DNA from: Pirellulales bacterium | GTDB lineage: Bacteria > Planctomycetota > Planctomycetia > Pirellulales > DATAWG01 | DNA length: 64,000 nt | NCBI GenBank assembly: GCA_036267355.1 | Contig: DATAWG010000073.1 | Coordinates: 1 to 64,000 of the forward strand | Direction of reading: 5' to 3' | Shown: positions 43,269 through 52,584 of the stretch, piece after piece | Position numbering within the stretch: the stretch's first letter is position 1 | Layout of the letters: each line of letters starts with the position of its first letter | Position numbers and translations under genes: made by a program | Notes under the pieces: generated by a model | What the model saw: the letters and a program-made list of their open reading frames with translations, nothing else | Told to the model about the DNA's origin: nothing | Database searches by the model: none

Positions 43269-46200
43269 TTAACGAAGAGGAGCGGTGCAGGCGATTTGGG
43301 TGCCGCCCCCTGGCAAGGGCTCGACGCGCAACGAGCCCCCGATCAGTCCCACGCGATACGACATCACCTTCAGTCCGATGCCCTTGCCGGCATCGCGGGG
43401 ACTTTGAATGCCCGAGCCGTCATCGGTGACTTTCAGCGTAACGAAATTCGGCCGCGTTTCCAAGGCGACGACGATGTGTTGGGCGCTGGCGTGTTTCAGC
43501 ACGTTGGTAATCGCTTCCTGGGCGATGCGATATAAATGCGTCGCCACGAACTGATCGCGGACTTCGGCATTCTCGTCGCATTCGAAGCGGCAATCGATCT
43601 GGCCCGATTCGTTGGTCTGCTTGGCAAGCTCCGAGAGGGCAAAGCATAGTCCATGGGCGCCGATCTCCGCCGGAACCAGCCCGCGCGACAAGTGGCGCAC
43701 ATTCTCGAGCGCTCGGCCGATGCCTTCCGAAAGCCGGGCGGCTGTTTCCGCTTGCGGGCTCGCATGCTCCAGCGATTCGTAGAGGCTGTGGGCGATCATT
43801 CCCAAACCGGAAAGTTCCTGTTGCGTGCTATCATGTAAATCCTGGCCGATGCGGCGCTGCTCTTGCTCCGCCACCTGCAGCACTTGCCGCTGCAACTCGT
43901 TCCGTTCCGAAACATCGCGGATCACGATGGTCGACAGGTCGAAGCCGTCGGACAAATCGCCGACTGCCAATTCGGCGGGAAATGTCGTGCCATCTTTGCG
44001 GCGGCCGACCAACTCGCGCGCGCCGTCGTGCAAGTTATCCTTGAGGAGTTCGAATCGTGTGGCCGAATCGGCGTCTTCACCCGCTGCCGAACTCAACAGC
44101 AGCCCGATCTTCTGGCCGATGATTTCCGGCGGAGCATAGCCGAATATCCGCTGGGCGGATCGATTGAAGGTGCCGATCGAACTGTGTTGATCGATGGTGA
44201 TGATCGCGTCGGCGACGCTATCGACGATCGCCCGCAAGCGATCCTCGTTTCTCCGCAGTTCCTCGGTGCGGGTGGCGACCTGCTGCTCCAATTGGTTCGT
44301 CAAGGATTCCAGCGATTGGAGGTGTTTCTTGCGATCGGTGACATCGCGCTCGGTCGTGGCCAGCGCGATTTGCTTGCCCACTTCGTCGGTGAGCCAGGCG
44401 GCATTAAGCCACACGTCGAGTGTGCGACCGTCTTTGGTGCGCCGCTGGGTTTCGACCGACTCGATGTGCGCGGCGGCGTTCGGGGGCCGAATCTGATCGA
44501 GGCACGTGCTGCGCAGGTTTTCGGGAACCAGATCGCAGAGGTTCATGTTCAGTGCCTCGGCTTCCGTATAGCCGTACATGCGCTGCGCTCCGCCATTCCA
44601 GGCGGTAATTTTGCCGTCGAGATCGTAGACCAACATGGCATCGCTCGAATCGCGCAGCACGGCGGCGAAGCGCCGAATCTGCGCTTCGGCCTGGATTCGA
44701 TCGGTGATATCGATGAGCGTAACGACGATGCCTTCGATCCGCTTCTCGCCCGCATGATACGGCCGGATGCGGCGCAAGTAACACCGCGGCGGCGATTCTT
44801 GTCGTGCATCCGGGGCGGAATCGATCGCGGCGCTGCTCCAAACCTCCCGATCGGCCGACTGCTTGCCGTGCAGCATGAGCCGGCACTCGGCCAATAGCTG
44901 CGGATCGTTGAATTTCGGCGACAGATCGCCATACGGCCGGCCCGCATCGCTCGGCAAGAGGCTCAACAGCTTCACCGCGGGCGGCGTGAACCGCACCACC
45001 CGCAGCGCCGCATCGAGAAATACCACGGCGATATCGGTGCTCGCCAGCAGATTGGTGATATCGTTGTTGGCGCGCTCCAACTCGTCGACCTTCGACTGGA
45101 GCTGGTTGTTGACGGTGGTCAATTCCTCGTTGAGCGATTGCAATTCCTCTTTCGAAGTCTCCAATTCCTCGTTGGCGGATTGGAGTTCTTCATTCATCGA
45201 CATGACTTCTTCATGCGACGCTTTCAACTCGCCATGCGAGCCTTCGAGATCGTCGATGGCCCCTTGCAATTCTTCGCGGGTCGATTTCAGTTCGTCTTCA
45301 AGCTGGCGTGCCAGCGCGGCATCGCCCGGCCCACCGGCGATGGATTCGCCGGCAGCGGTTTCGCCGGGGGAAGATTCGCGGTCGCGAAAGCTGACGAGCA
45401 ACAAGTCGTGGTCGCTTGGCGCCTGGACCGGCTTGACCTCGATCGTGCAAGGGACATAGCCGTCGCCGCGTTTGACCTGGGCGCTCGTGTCGACCACGCG
45501 AGCTTTCTCCTGGATCGCCCGTTGGACGGCCGCACGAACTTTCCCGCGCAATCCTTGGCGCAATAGCGAGAACAGATCGCGCGACGGCTCGCCGCTTTGA
45601 AATTCGAGATACGCGGTAAGAGGCCCGTTCTGGCAAAGCACCTGAAAATGACGATCGATCAAAACCGCGGCGGGCGTGTAATCTTCGAGCAGATGCTTTT
45701 GCATCAAGTGGGGAAGGCTCTTCGCGGGTTGCGGCGGCGCCTCGGTGCGAAACAATCGCCCACCCAGCGCTCTGGCCTGCGAAACAATCGGGATTTCCAG
45801 TCGATCATGGCGGCTGGCGCCGACCCGGCGGAACACGCGCCAACTCTTCGAGATCGGCTCGAAGAGGTCGACCGATCGCCCGATCGATTCCGACTGCCCC
45901 AAGACGAGCGTTCCGCCGGAATTGAGCACGAAGTGAAACATCGCCACAAGCTTTTGCTGCATCTCGGACTCGAGATAGATCAAGAAATTGCGGCAGCTCA
46001 GCAAATCGAGCTTCGAGTAGGGCGAATCCGAAATCAAGTTCTGCGCCGCGAACACAATCGATTCGCGGAGTTGCTTCGACACCCGATAATGATGGTCGTC
46101 CACCTTCACGAAAAATTGTTGAAGCCGCTGCTTCGACACATCGCCGACAATGCTCTCAAGATAGCTGCCATGGCGGGCGACGTTCAACGAATCTTCGTCG

Positions 46201-47354
46201 ATGTCGGTGGCGAAAATCTGCACGGACGGCATCTTCTTGGCCGCGGCAAATCCTTCCAAGAGCAGCATCGCCAGGGAATACGCCTCTTCGCCGGTCGAGC
46301 ACGCGGGCACCCAGACGCGTACCGGCCGGCCGTCGCTTTCCTGCACAAGCTTGGGAATCACCAGCCGCTCGAGAACCTCGAACGCATGCTGCTCGCGAAA
46401 GAAACTCGTCACGCCGATCAACAGGTCCTTTCGCAGCGCCACGACCTCCTCGGGATGGTCGCCGAGATAGCCGAGGTATTCGCCAAGTTGATCGATTTGA
46501 CGCAATCCCATGCGTCGCAGAACGCGCCGCAGAATCATCTTCTTGCGATAGTACTGAAAATCGCACCGCGTTTGGCCGTGCAGTAGTTTCAAAATCGGGC
46601 CGATTTGCGATATGAGCTGTGAATCCAGATCGGATTCGCCCGCCTCGGTTCCCGGCAACCGATCGAAAAACCGCTTGGCGAAGTCGATGATCGCCCGCGG
46701 CATATCCTCGGGGGGCAACACGCTGTCGACCACGCCGGCCGCGATGGCTGCTCGAGGCATTTGATCGAAACCGGCCGTATCCGGATCTTGGGCGAGCACG
46801 ATTCCACCGGCGATCTTGATCTCGCGCAGACCGGCCACGCCGTAGTTTCCGGTTCCTGAGAGCACGATGCCGATCGCTCGCTCTTCCGCGTCGGCGGCGA
46901 GCGAGCGGAAGAAGCCGTCGATCGCGATTGCCATCGCTCGGCCTTCTTCCGGCTTTACCAAGGAAAAATGCCGATCCGTCAGCGACAGATAGCGATTTGG
47001 CGGAATCACATAAATATGGTCGCGCTCCACCAGCACATTTTCATTGGCCTCGGTGACCGGCAAATCGGTCTGCTTGGAAAGCAACTCGACCATCATGCTT
47101 TTGTGCTTGGGGTCGAGATGCGGCACCAGCACGATCGCCATGCCCAGCCGCTTCGGCATCTTCGAGAAGAATCGCTTGAGCGCTTCCAGACCGCCCGCCG
47201 ATGCGCCGATGCCGATGACGGGAAAACCGGGCCGGGGCCCGTTGGCGGGCTCGGCAGAGTCGGCAGGCCTTTCTGGTTCGACGGGCCGCCGCTCAACGCC
47301 CTCTGCTTGGCGTCCCTTGCGGCTGCCTTTTTTGCCTCGCGACTTGCCGGTCAT
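43269..47354 (-). CDS. CheB-CheR-PAS hybrid with HisKA_3 histidine kinase
   Basis: 1,361 residues from the ATG at 47354. Domain order: CheB methylesterase (about 44-225, Ser52 in GASAGG, His79 in PHLDP); CheR N-terminal and methyltransferase domains (about 245-500, SAM motif in VPACSTGEEAYSLAM); a coiled coil of repeated MNEELQSANEELETSKEELQ type; three PAS-like domains (PAS10 plus two PAS); a HisKA_3 dimerisation domain (RRIGQDLHDSTQQELSGLG); and a HATPase (DDGSGI, GKGIGLKVM). The CheB Asp position, normally in GTGxDG, reads GTGNYG: the catalytic Asp is Tyr, so esterase activity is doubtful. No chemoreceptor is nearby. It probably senses a cytosolic ligand and phosphorylates the regulator directly downstream. 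Confidence 0.95.
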   Translation of the reverse strand: MTGKSRGKKGSRKGRQAEGVERRPVEPERPADSAEPANGPRPGFPVIGIGASAGGLEALKRFFSKMPKRLGMAIVLVPHLDPKHKSMMVELLSKQTDLPVTEANENVLVERDHIYVIPPNRYLSLTDRHFSLVKPEEGRAMAIAIDGFFRSLAADAEERAIGIVLSGTGNYGVAGLREIKIAGGIVLAQDPDTAGFDQMPRAAIAAGVVDSVLPPEDMPRAIIDFAKRFFDRLPGTEAGESDLDSQLISQIGPILKLLHGQTRCDFQYYRKKMILRRVLRRMGLRQIDQLGEYLGYLGDHPEEVVALRKDLLIGVTSFFREQHAFEVLERLVIPKLVQESDGRPVRVWVPACSTGEEAYSLAMLLLEGFAAAKKMPSVQIFATDIDEDSLNVARHGSYLESIVGDVSKQRLQQFFVKVDDHHYRVSKQLRESIVFAAQNLISDSPYSKLDLLSCRNFLIYLESEMQQKLVAMFHFVLNSGGTLVLGQSESIGRSVDLFEPISKSWRVFRRVGASRHDRLEIPIVSQARALGGRLFRTEAPPQPAKSLPHLMQKHLLEDYTPAAVLIDRHFQVLCQNGPLTAYLEFQSGEPSRDLFSLLRQGLRGKVRAAVQRAIQEKARVVDTSAQVKRGDGYVPCTIEVKPVQAPSDHDLLLVSFRDRESSPGETAAGESIAGGPGDAALARQLEDELKSTREELQGAIDDLEGSHGELKASHEEVMSMNEELQSANEELETSKEELQSLNEELTTVNNQLQSKVDELERANNDITNLLASTDIAVVFLDAALRVVRFTPPAVKLLSLLPSDAGRPYGDLSPKFNDPQLLAECRLMLHGKQSADREVWSSAAIDSAPDARQESPPRCYLRRIRPYHAGEKRIEGIVVTLIDITDRIQAEAQIRRFAAVLRDSSDAMLVYDLDGKITAWNGGAQRMYGYTEAEALNMNLCDLVPENLRSTCLDQIRPPNAAAHIESVETQRRTKDGRTLDVWLNAAWLTDEVGKQIALATTERDVTDRKKHLQSLESLTNQLEQQVATRTEELRRNEDRLRAIVDSVADAIITIDQHSSIGTFNRSAQRIFGYAPPEIIGQKIGLLLSSAAGEDADSATRFELLKDNLHDGARELVGRRKDGTTFPAELAVGDLSDGFDLSTIVIRDVSERNELQRQVLQVAEQEQRRIGQDLHDSTQQELSGLGMIAHSLYESLEHASPQAETAARLSEGIGRALENVRHLSRGLVPAEIGAHGLCFALSELAKQTNESGQIDCRFECDENAEVRDQFVATHLYRIAQEAITNVLKHASAQHIVVALETRPNFVTLKVTDDGSGIQSPRDAGKGIGLKVMSYRVGLIGGSLRVEPLPGGGTQIACTAPLR

Positions 47355-47726
47355 CGTGCAAACCCCCTCTGCCGGCCGAACAAAACTGTCCCGGGACTCA
47401 ATGCTGACCCTCTGACCTGGCCGAAACGCCTGTATCGGATTTTTAGGCGTACGGCCACGGTAGATCAAAAACGGCGAATAGGGCAGTGATATGCGTGCGA
47501 AAACAATGCCAGATCGCCGCGAAATAGTGGTTTCCGCTACGCAAAATTAGGAATTGCCCCGATTTTAAATCGTCCAGGAAAGCGCAAAAATAGCTTCTAC
47601 GGGGAGCTAGTGCAATGAGTGCATGGCGGAGAGATGGTCGCAGCCGACGTGCCGCGGCGTCTCGAGAGTAACGAGCCAAGGCTGGCGAAAAATTGCAAGA
47701 CGCCTGCCACCGGAGGGTTGAACAAG
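47355..47726. promoter_or_regulatory. Divergent promoter region
   Basis: 372 bp between the kinase (minus) and the BON protein gene (plus), more AT-rich than its neighbours (attttaaatcgtcc near 47561). Two divergent promoters must lie here. No exact -35/-10 pair is clear enough to assign. A ribosome site GGAGGG precedes the ATG at 47727. Confidence 0.45.
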
Positions 47727-48050
47727 ATGATTAGCCAATCAGCGGCGAGCCGACAGGCCGCGGCCGGAGCACTATCTTCAGCGAGCGACGAACGCGCCGC
47801 ACAGCCAAGTTCAGCTTCTTGGATCGAGCGATTAGCGCGCGAATGGGTCGCCGATAACTGCCCTTATCAATTCTATTTCAAGCACGTCGATTATCGCTTT
47901 GACAACGGCGTACTCACGCTGCGCGGCCGGGTGCCGTCGTTCTATCTCAAGCAGATATTGCAGGCGGTGCTGGGGCAGTTGCCGCAGATCGAGCGGATCG
48001 AAAACCGCGTGGAAGTGGTGAGCTCCGTCGGCTTGAGCAGCGCCCGCTGA
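47727..48050 (+). CDS. Small BON-domain protein
   Basis: 107 residues from the ATG at 47727 with cGGAGGGttgaacaag upstream. After a 40-residue serine/alanine-rich front, residues 43-100 form one BON domain: HVDYRFDNGVLTLRGRVPSF followed by LKQILQAVLGQLPQIERIEN. BON domains bind phospholipids or polysaccharide at membranes. No signal peptide is present, so it may act inside the cell or peripherally. The GNAT acetyltransferase follows 35 bp later on the same strand, suggesting cotranscription. Confidence 0.8.
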   Translation: MISQSAASRQAAAGALSSASDERAAQPSSASWIERLAREWVADNCPYQFYFKHVDYRFDNGVLTLRGRVPSFYLKQILQAVLGQLPQIERIENRVEVVSSVGLSSAR

Positions 48051-48085
48051 GCTCGATCGCGCCGCAGAAAGAAAGCGTGTGTGCC

Positions 48086-48676
48086 ATGCGCCCGTTGACC
48101 GTATCGTGGGACAACCACCTCGGCGACTCGATCGGCGGCCGCTACCCGCACGATTTGGAGCTTGCGGCTGGCCGCCGCCTGACCTTGGCGCCGATGGTGC
48201 CCAGCGATTGGCAATATCTGGAAGCGTTCTTGCATTCCGTGCCCGAGGAGGAACAGCGATTTTTTCGCCGCGACGCTTCGATTGCCGAGCGGGTCGAGCA
48301 GTGGTGCTCGGAACTCGACTACCGGCATGTTTTCCCGCTCTTGGCTTGGGAAGGGGATCGCATCGTGGGCGACGCGACTTTGGAACAGGAACCGGGCCTC
48401 TGGACGGCCCATGTCGCCAAGATTCGAACACTCGTGCATCCCGATTTCCGCCGTCGCGGCATTGGCGGCCGGCTCTTGGGCGAACTTGTCGAGTTGGCGC
48501 GGGATCTGGGTGTGCACAAATTGGTGTATGAATGTGCGGCAGAGCAATTCGAGTTGATGGATCATCTCGCGCGGCGTGGGTTTTCCCCTGCCGCGCGGTT
48601 GGCCGACTTTATCCGCGACCGGAGCGGCCAGTTGCACGATATGGTGTTGCTGTTATGCGATTTGAATCGGCGATGA
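48086..48676 (+). CDS. GNAT-family N-acetyltransferase
   Basis: About 196 residues. The ATG at 48086 is preferred over a GTG 9 bases upstream at 48077, because neither has a strong ribosome site. The acetyl-CoA-binding GNAT core shows RIVGDATLEQE, KIRTLVHPDFRRRGIGGRLL (motif A, R/Q-x-x-G-x-G/A) and the C-terminal KLVYECAAEQFELMDHLARR. A 70-residue N-terminal region precedes it. It transfers an acetyl group to an unknown amine and is probably cotranscribed with the BON protein gene. Confidence 0.85.
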   Translation: MRPLTVSWDNHLGDSIGGRYPHDLELAAGRRLTLAPMVPSDWQYLEAFLHSVPEEEQRFFRRDASIAERVEQWCSELDYRHVFPLLAWEGDRIVGDATLEQEPGLWTAHVAKIRTLVHPDFRRRGIGGRLLGELVELARDLGVHKLVYECAAEQFELMDHLARRGFSPAARLADFIRDRSGQLHDMVLLLCDLNRR

Positions 48677-48858
48677 ACGCGAATCGATGAATTTCGACCG
48701 ACCGGGGAACTGGGGCAGCAGTTTCACTTGGTTGCCGAGCGGAACGGTGGTTTGACTCGCCGTCTAGAGTTGACGGAGGCCCCGGTCATGGGTAATTTGC
48801 CCAGCGGCCGTTGTTTGTAAACCTAGTTTCCGCGTGTCCTCAGACTGGAGACTTTGTC

Positions 48859-50337
48859 ATGCCTCGGCTATTGGTGATCGACGACGACCGAAGCGTTTTG
48901 CGTTTGATCGAGCGCGGCTTCGAAAAGACGGACGTGGCGGTGTTGACTGCGCTCACGGCCGAAGAAGGCCTCGCCCACCTGCGACAGCATACGCCCGACG
49001 TGTTGCTCTTGGACGTGATGCTGCCGGGAACGAATTGGCTCGATGTCTTCCGGCAAATTCAGGAAATCGACCGCAAGCTGCCGGTGATCTACATCACGGC
49101 CCACGGCAACAGCGACACGGCGATCGAGGCCATGTCGAACGGGGCCTACGACTACCTGATGAAGCCGTTGGACTTGCCGACGGTGCGGCAGTTGGTGCAC
49201 CGAGCCCTCGAAATGCGGCGGCTCATGCGGGTGCCGGTCGACGTGCCGCTGCCGCCGACCGCCGGGCAAGCCGGCGATTCGCTCGTTGGCCGCAGCCCCA
49301 AGATGCAGGAGGTGTATAAAGCCATCGGACGCGTCGCGTCGCAAGACGTGATCGTGCTCATCCGCGGCGAAAGCGGCACCGGCAAGGAACTCGTCGCCCG
49401 GGCCATCTATCAGCATAGCCCGCGCGCGGGCGGCCCCTTCCTGGCCGTCAATTGCGCGGCGATCCCCGAGTCGCTCCTGGAAAGCGAGCTCTTCGGCCAC
49501 GAGCGCGGGTCGTTCACCGGCGCCGATTCTCGACGGATCGGCAAATTCGAACAATGCTCAGGCGGCACGATCTTCTTGGACGAAGTCGGAGACATGTCTG
49601 CTTTGATTCAAAGCAAAGTGCTCCGCGTGTTGCAAGAACAGCGGTTCGAACGCGTCGGCGGCAATACGACGCTCGAAACCGACGTGCGGATCATCGCCGC
49701 CACGAATTGCAATTTGGAACAGATGGTCGCCGACGGGCAATTTCGCGGCGATCTCTACTACCGCCTGAATGGCTTTACGATCCAATTGCCGGCGCTGCGC
49801 GAGCGCGGCGACGACCTGCTATTGTTACTCGAGCATTTCTTGCATCGCTTCCGCCACGAATTGGGAAAGGAAGTGCAAGCCATCAGCCCCGATGCACTGC
49901 ACCAACTGATGCAATACAGTTGGCCGGGCAATATTCGCGAATTGCAAAGCGTGCTCAGGCAATCGCTGCTGCAAGCCGCGGGTCCGGTTATCATTCCCGA
50001 TTTTCTGCCCGAGGTGATCCACCGCGAGCCCGCCATGCCGCGGGTTTTCAACGGAAGTGACGAATCTTCGAGCAATCTGCAACCGTTAGTCGAAAGCCGG
50101 CTCCGTGCCGGCTCGACGAATTTGTATGCCGAAACGGTGGAGTTGATGGAACGCTACCTGATTATGCAGGTGCTTCGCTCGACGGGGGGCAATCAGTCGC
50201 ATGCCGCGATCATTCTCGGAATCACCCGCGGTTGCCTGCGGCGAAAAATTCGCACGCTAAAGATCGGCATCCGCACGTCGATCGCCTCTCATGGCGCCGA
50301 CGCCGAAGAAAACGAGGAAGCGACGATTTCAGCGTGA
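48859..50337 (+). CDS. NtrC-type sigma-54-dependent response regulator
   Basis: 492 residues from the ATG at 48859, with GGAG before it. Receiver domain (1-120): the acidic pair in IDDDRS, phospho-acceptor Asp52 in VLLLDVMLPG, and Lys102 in YLMKPLD. AAA+ domain (about 140-380): Walker A GESGTGKE at 170-177, ELFGHERGSFTGA (a GAFTGA variant with Ser in place of the first Ala), and Walker B GGTIFLDEVGDMS. A Fis-type helix-turn-helix closes it (NQSHAAIILGITRGCLRRKI). It would activate sigma-54 promoters when phosphorylated. No cognate kinase is adjacent. Confidence 0.95.
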   Translation: MPRLLVIDDDRSVLRLIERGFEKTDVAVLTALTAEEGLAHLRQHTPDVLLLDVMLPGTNWLDVFRQIQEIDRKLPVIYITAHGNSDTAIEAMSNGAYDYLMKPLDLPTVRQLVHRALEMRRLMRVPVDVPLPPTAGQAGDSLVGRSPKMQEVYKAIGRVASQDVIVLIRGESGTGKELVARAIYQHSPRAGGPFLAVNCAAIPESLLESELFGHERGSFTGADSRRIGKFEQCSGGTIFLDEVGDMSALIQSKVLRVLQEQRFERVGGNTTLETDVRIIAATNCNLEQMVADGQFRGDLYYRLNGFTIQLPALRERGDDLLLLLEHFLHRFRHELGKEVQAISPDALHQLMQYSWPGNIRELQSVLRQSLLQAAGPVIIPDFLPEVIHREPAMPRVFNGSDESSSNLQPLVESRLRAGSTNLYAETVELMERYLIMQVLRSTGGNQSHAAIILGITRGCLRRKIRTLKIGIRTSIASHGADAEENEEATISA

Positions 50338-50340
50338 GCA

Positions 50341-50725
50341 AGGCGGCTTAGCGAGAAATCGCCGCTGCGGCGGCATCGTCTCGCTGCAAGCGGAACAGCC
50401 GCATGCACATTGGATTAATGCGTTCGTGTCGTCCGACGATTCGCCGCCCAACAACCGCCCCACGACCCAAATCGTTGCTGTAACGCAACACAAGCCCGAA
50501 GCGTAAGCGATGGAGCGCCGCTACGGCGGCATCGTCTCGCTGCAGGCGGCAAAGCGCATGCACATTGGATCAAAATGCGTTCGTGGGGGCGACCCGCAAC
50601 GGAGCGCATCCTCGCTAACGCTTCGCGCCTAGTGTTGAACGCGACCCCGCAACGGAGCGCGTCCGGCCCACAATCCCAAATCTTTGCTGTGACGCAACAC
50701 AAGCCCGAAGCGTAAGCGAGGGAGT
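50341..50725. repeat. 241-bp repeat unit, one and a half copies in reverse orientation
   Basis: This block matches the reverse complement of the 26912-27490 unit: gccgctgcggcggcatcgtc, the cgcatgcacattgga stretch (twice, near 50401 and 50557), and gacgattcgccgcccaacaa. Family A arms sit at 50489-50510, 50609-50636 and 50695-50722. It follows the regulator gene directly (stop at 50337). Confidence 0.85.
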
Positions 50726-50935
50726 CGTAACGGCCTTTTGCTCCTGGGCACGGGGGTTCGGAAAGTTCGAGTTAGTTTACGAATATTTCCCAAACGGTGC
50801 TGCAAAGAGCAGTGGCCAGGGCCGAGCCTATGATCGTTGAGCGTGCGCTCCGTTACGGGTCGCTGGACTAACGCGTCGAGCCATTCTGCATGCGGCTCGG
50901 CAGATAGCGAGACGACGTCGAGGTTGCGGACCTCC

Positions 50936-50961
50936 GTCGCTAACGCTTTGCGCCTCGTGTG
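50936..50961. repeat. Family A half-copy
   Basis: ccgtcgctaacgctttgcgc is one decayed arm of the family A palindrome, lying 30 bp before the MITE-like element at 50992. Confidence 0.6.
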
Positions 50962-50991
50962 CTGGTCGGGGGAATTTTAAGAGCTTAGACT

Positions 50992-51085
50992 CTGCCGAAA
51001 AATGACTTCCGCTTTTCGAACCCCTCACCCTGCCCTCTCCTGCAAGGGGAAAGGGGGCTGTGGAGAATTTGTTTTTCGGCCGAGC
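50992..51085. repeat. MITE-like dispersed repeat, copy 2 (family B)
   Basis: About 94 bp with near-inverted ends: ctGCCGAAAAATGA and TTTGTTTTTCGGCCGAG. The inner part cttccgcttttcga, a cccctcaccctgccctct tract and CTGCAAGGGG are shared with 53890-53986 in the opposite orientation (most bases identical). It carries no gene. It lies 137 bp upstream of larC. Confidence 0.8.
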
Positions 51086-51222
51086 ATTAGCTAGAACATT
51101 GCGAAAATGCACGTTTCCCGCCGCCGGTTGGCTTCGATCCGCGTTTCGAAAATCGGCCGCTCGTCGTATACTGGCGGCAATCCAATGGCAAATTATCTGC
51201 GGGGCGTCTGGAAGAAACGATC

Positions 51223-52407
51223 GTGACACTGGCCTATCTAGATTGCCCGAGCGGAGTTAGCGGCGACATGACGCTGGCGGCGCTCATCGATGCGGGGGCC
51301 GACCTGGCGGCCATTCAGGCCGGCATCGATTCGCTCGGGCTGCCGAGTTGCCGCCTGGTGGCCAATGAGGTGCGGCGGCAGGCGTTTCGCGGCATGCACA
51401 TCACCGTCGAAACCGAGCCCGAACATGCTCACCGGCATCTACACCACATCACGGCGATGATCGACCGCAGCCGGCTTTCGTCGCGGCAAAAAGATTTGGC
51501 GACGCAAATCTTCAAGCGATTGGCCGAGGCCGAAGCGAAAGTGCACGGCGCCACGATCGACAAAGTTCATTTCCACGAAGTCGGCGCGGTCGATTCCATT
51601 GCCGATATCGTCGGCGCGGCGATCGGCTTTGATCTCTTGCAGATCGATCGGCTCGTAGTATCGCCAGTGCCGACCGGGCACGGGTTCATAACGATCGCCC
51701 ACGGCCGATGCAGCATTCCCGCTCCCGCCACCGCCGAATTGCTGCGCGACATACCGCTTGCCGCTAGCGACATCGAAGCCGAATTGACGACCCCCACGGG
51801 CGCAGCGATCGTGGCGACGCTGGCCGACGAATTCGGCCCCGTGCCGACGATGCGAATCAGGCGGATCGGCTATGGCGCCGGCAGCCGCGACATGAAAGAA
51901 CAGCCGAACCTGCTGCGGTTGTTCTTGGGCGAGCCGGACAATTCGGCCGACGCCCTGGAAACCGTCTGGACGCTCGAAACGCAACTCGACGATGCGACCG
52001 GCGAACTCGTCGGCTATTGCTCCGGCCTGCTGCTTGCCGCGGGAGCGCTCGACGTTTACACCACCGCTGTGCAGATGAAAAAGAACCGGCCCGGCGTGTT
52101 GCTCTCCGTTTTGTGCCGCCCGGCGGATGTCGAGCGGCTCGAGGCGATCGTGTTTCGCCAGACGCCGACGTTGGGTGTTCGCCGCTGGCCGGCAAAGCGG
52201 CGAGCGTTGGCGCGCGAGCGGCATGAAGTGCAGACCGCTTGGGGCCCGATCGACGGCGTGTTGTGGCATCCGCCGGGCAGTCCGGCCGGTTTTTCCCCCG
52301 AGTACGAAACATGCCGCCGATTGGCCGATGAAAACCGTGTGCCGCTGCGCGTCGTGATTGAAGCGGCACAGCGGGCGTTCGATCCGCAAGCGTTTGGTAT
52401 GGATTAG
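51223..52407 (+). CDS. larC: LarC nickel-pincer cofactor biosynthesis protein
   Basis: 394 residues, GTG start. LarC inserts nickel (using CTP) into the pincer cofactor of lactate racemase and related enzymes. Family features: the front YLDCPSGVSGDMTLAALIDA, KVHFHEVGAVDSIADIVGAA, GRCSIPAPATAELLRDIP, ELTTPTGAAIVATLAD and the C-terminal domain with QLDDATGELVGYC and VQMKKNRPGVLLS. The coding region is one continuous frame, unlike lactobacilli where it is split by a programmed frameshift. The larB and larE partner genes and the racemase are not in the window. Confidence 0.93.
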   Translation: MTLAYLDCPSGVSGDMTLAALIDAGADLAAIQAGIDSLGLPSCRLVANEVRRQAFRGMHITVETEPEHAHRHLHHITAMIDRSRLSSRQKDLATQIFKRLAEAEAKVHGATIDKVHFHEVGAVDSIADIVGAAIGFDLLQIDRLVVSPVPTGHGFITIAHGRCSIPAPATAELLRDIPLAASDIEAELTTPTGAAIVATLADEFGPVPTMRIRRIGYGAGSRDMKEQPNLLRLFLGEPDNSADALETVWTLETQLDDATGELVGYCSGLLLAAGALDVYTTAVQMKKNRPGVLLSVLCRPADVERLEAIVFRQTPTLGVRRWPAKRRALARERHEVQTAWGPIDGVLWHPPGSPAGFSPEYETCRRLADENRVPLRVVIEAAQRAFDPQAFGMD

Positions 52408-52537
52408 GGCGCGAAAACCCCAGAGCCCGCAGCGCTAGCAAGGCAGTACCAGTCCGATTTCCTTGCTAGCGCGGCGGGCTCCGTAGACCGCGACTCCGCC
52501 GCGGATGCGGGCCGCTAGACCATCCGTCGAAAAAACT

Positions 52538-52563
52538 TGTCAGGCTGGAAAGCCCGACCTACG
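52538..52563. repeat. Family D palindrome
   Basis: tcaggctggaaagcccgacc, 22 bases before the next start codon; the same palindrome occurs at 36151-36170. Confidence 0.6.
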
Positions 52564-52584
52564 GGTCTTCATGGACGAAGTCGT

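Noticed and set aside
48677-48858. Sigma-54 promoter upstream of the NtrC-type regulator
   Set aside because: No TGGC-N-TTGC pair with correct spacing was found in the 180 bp before the gene.
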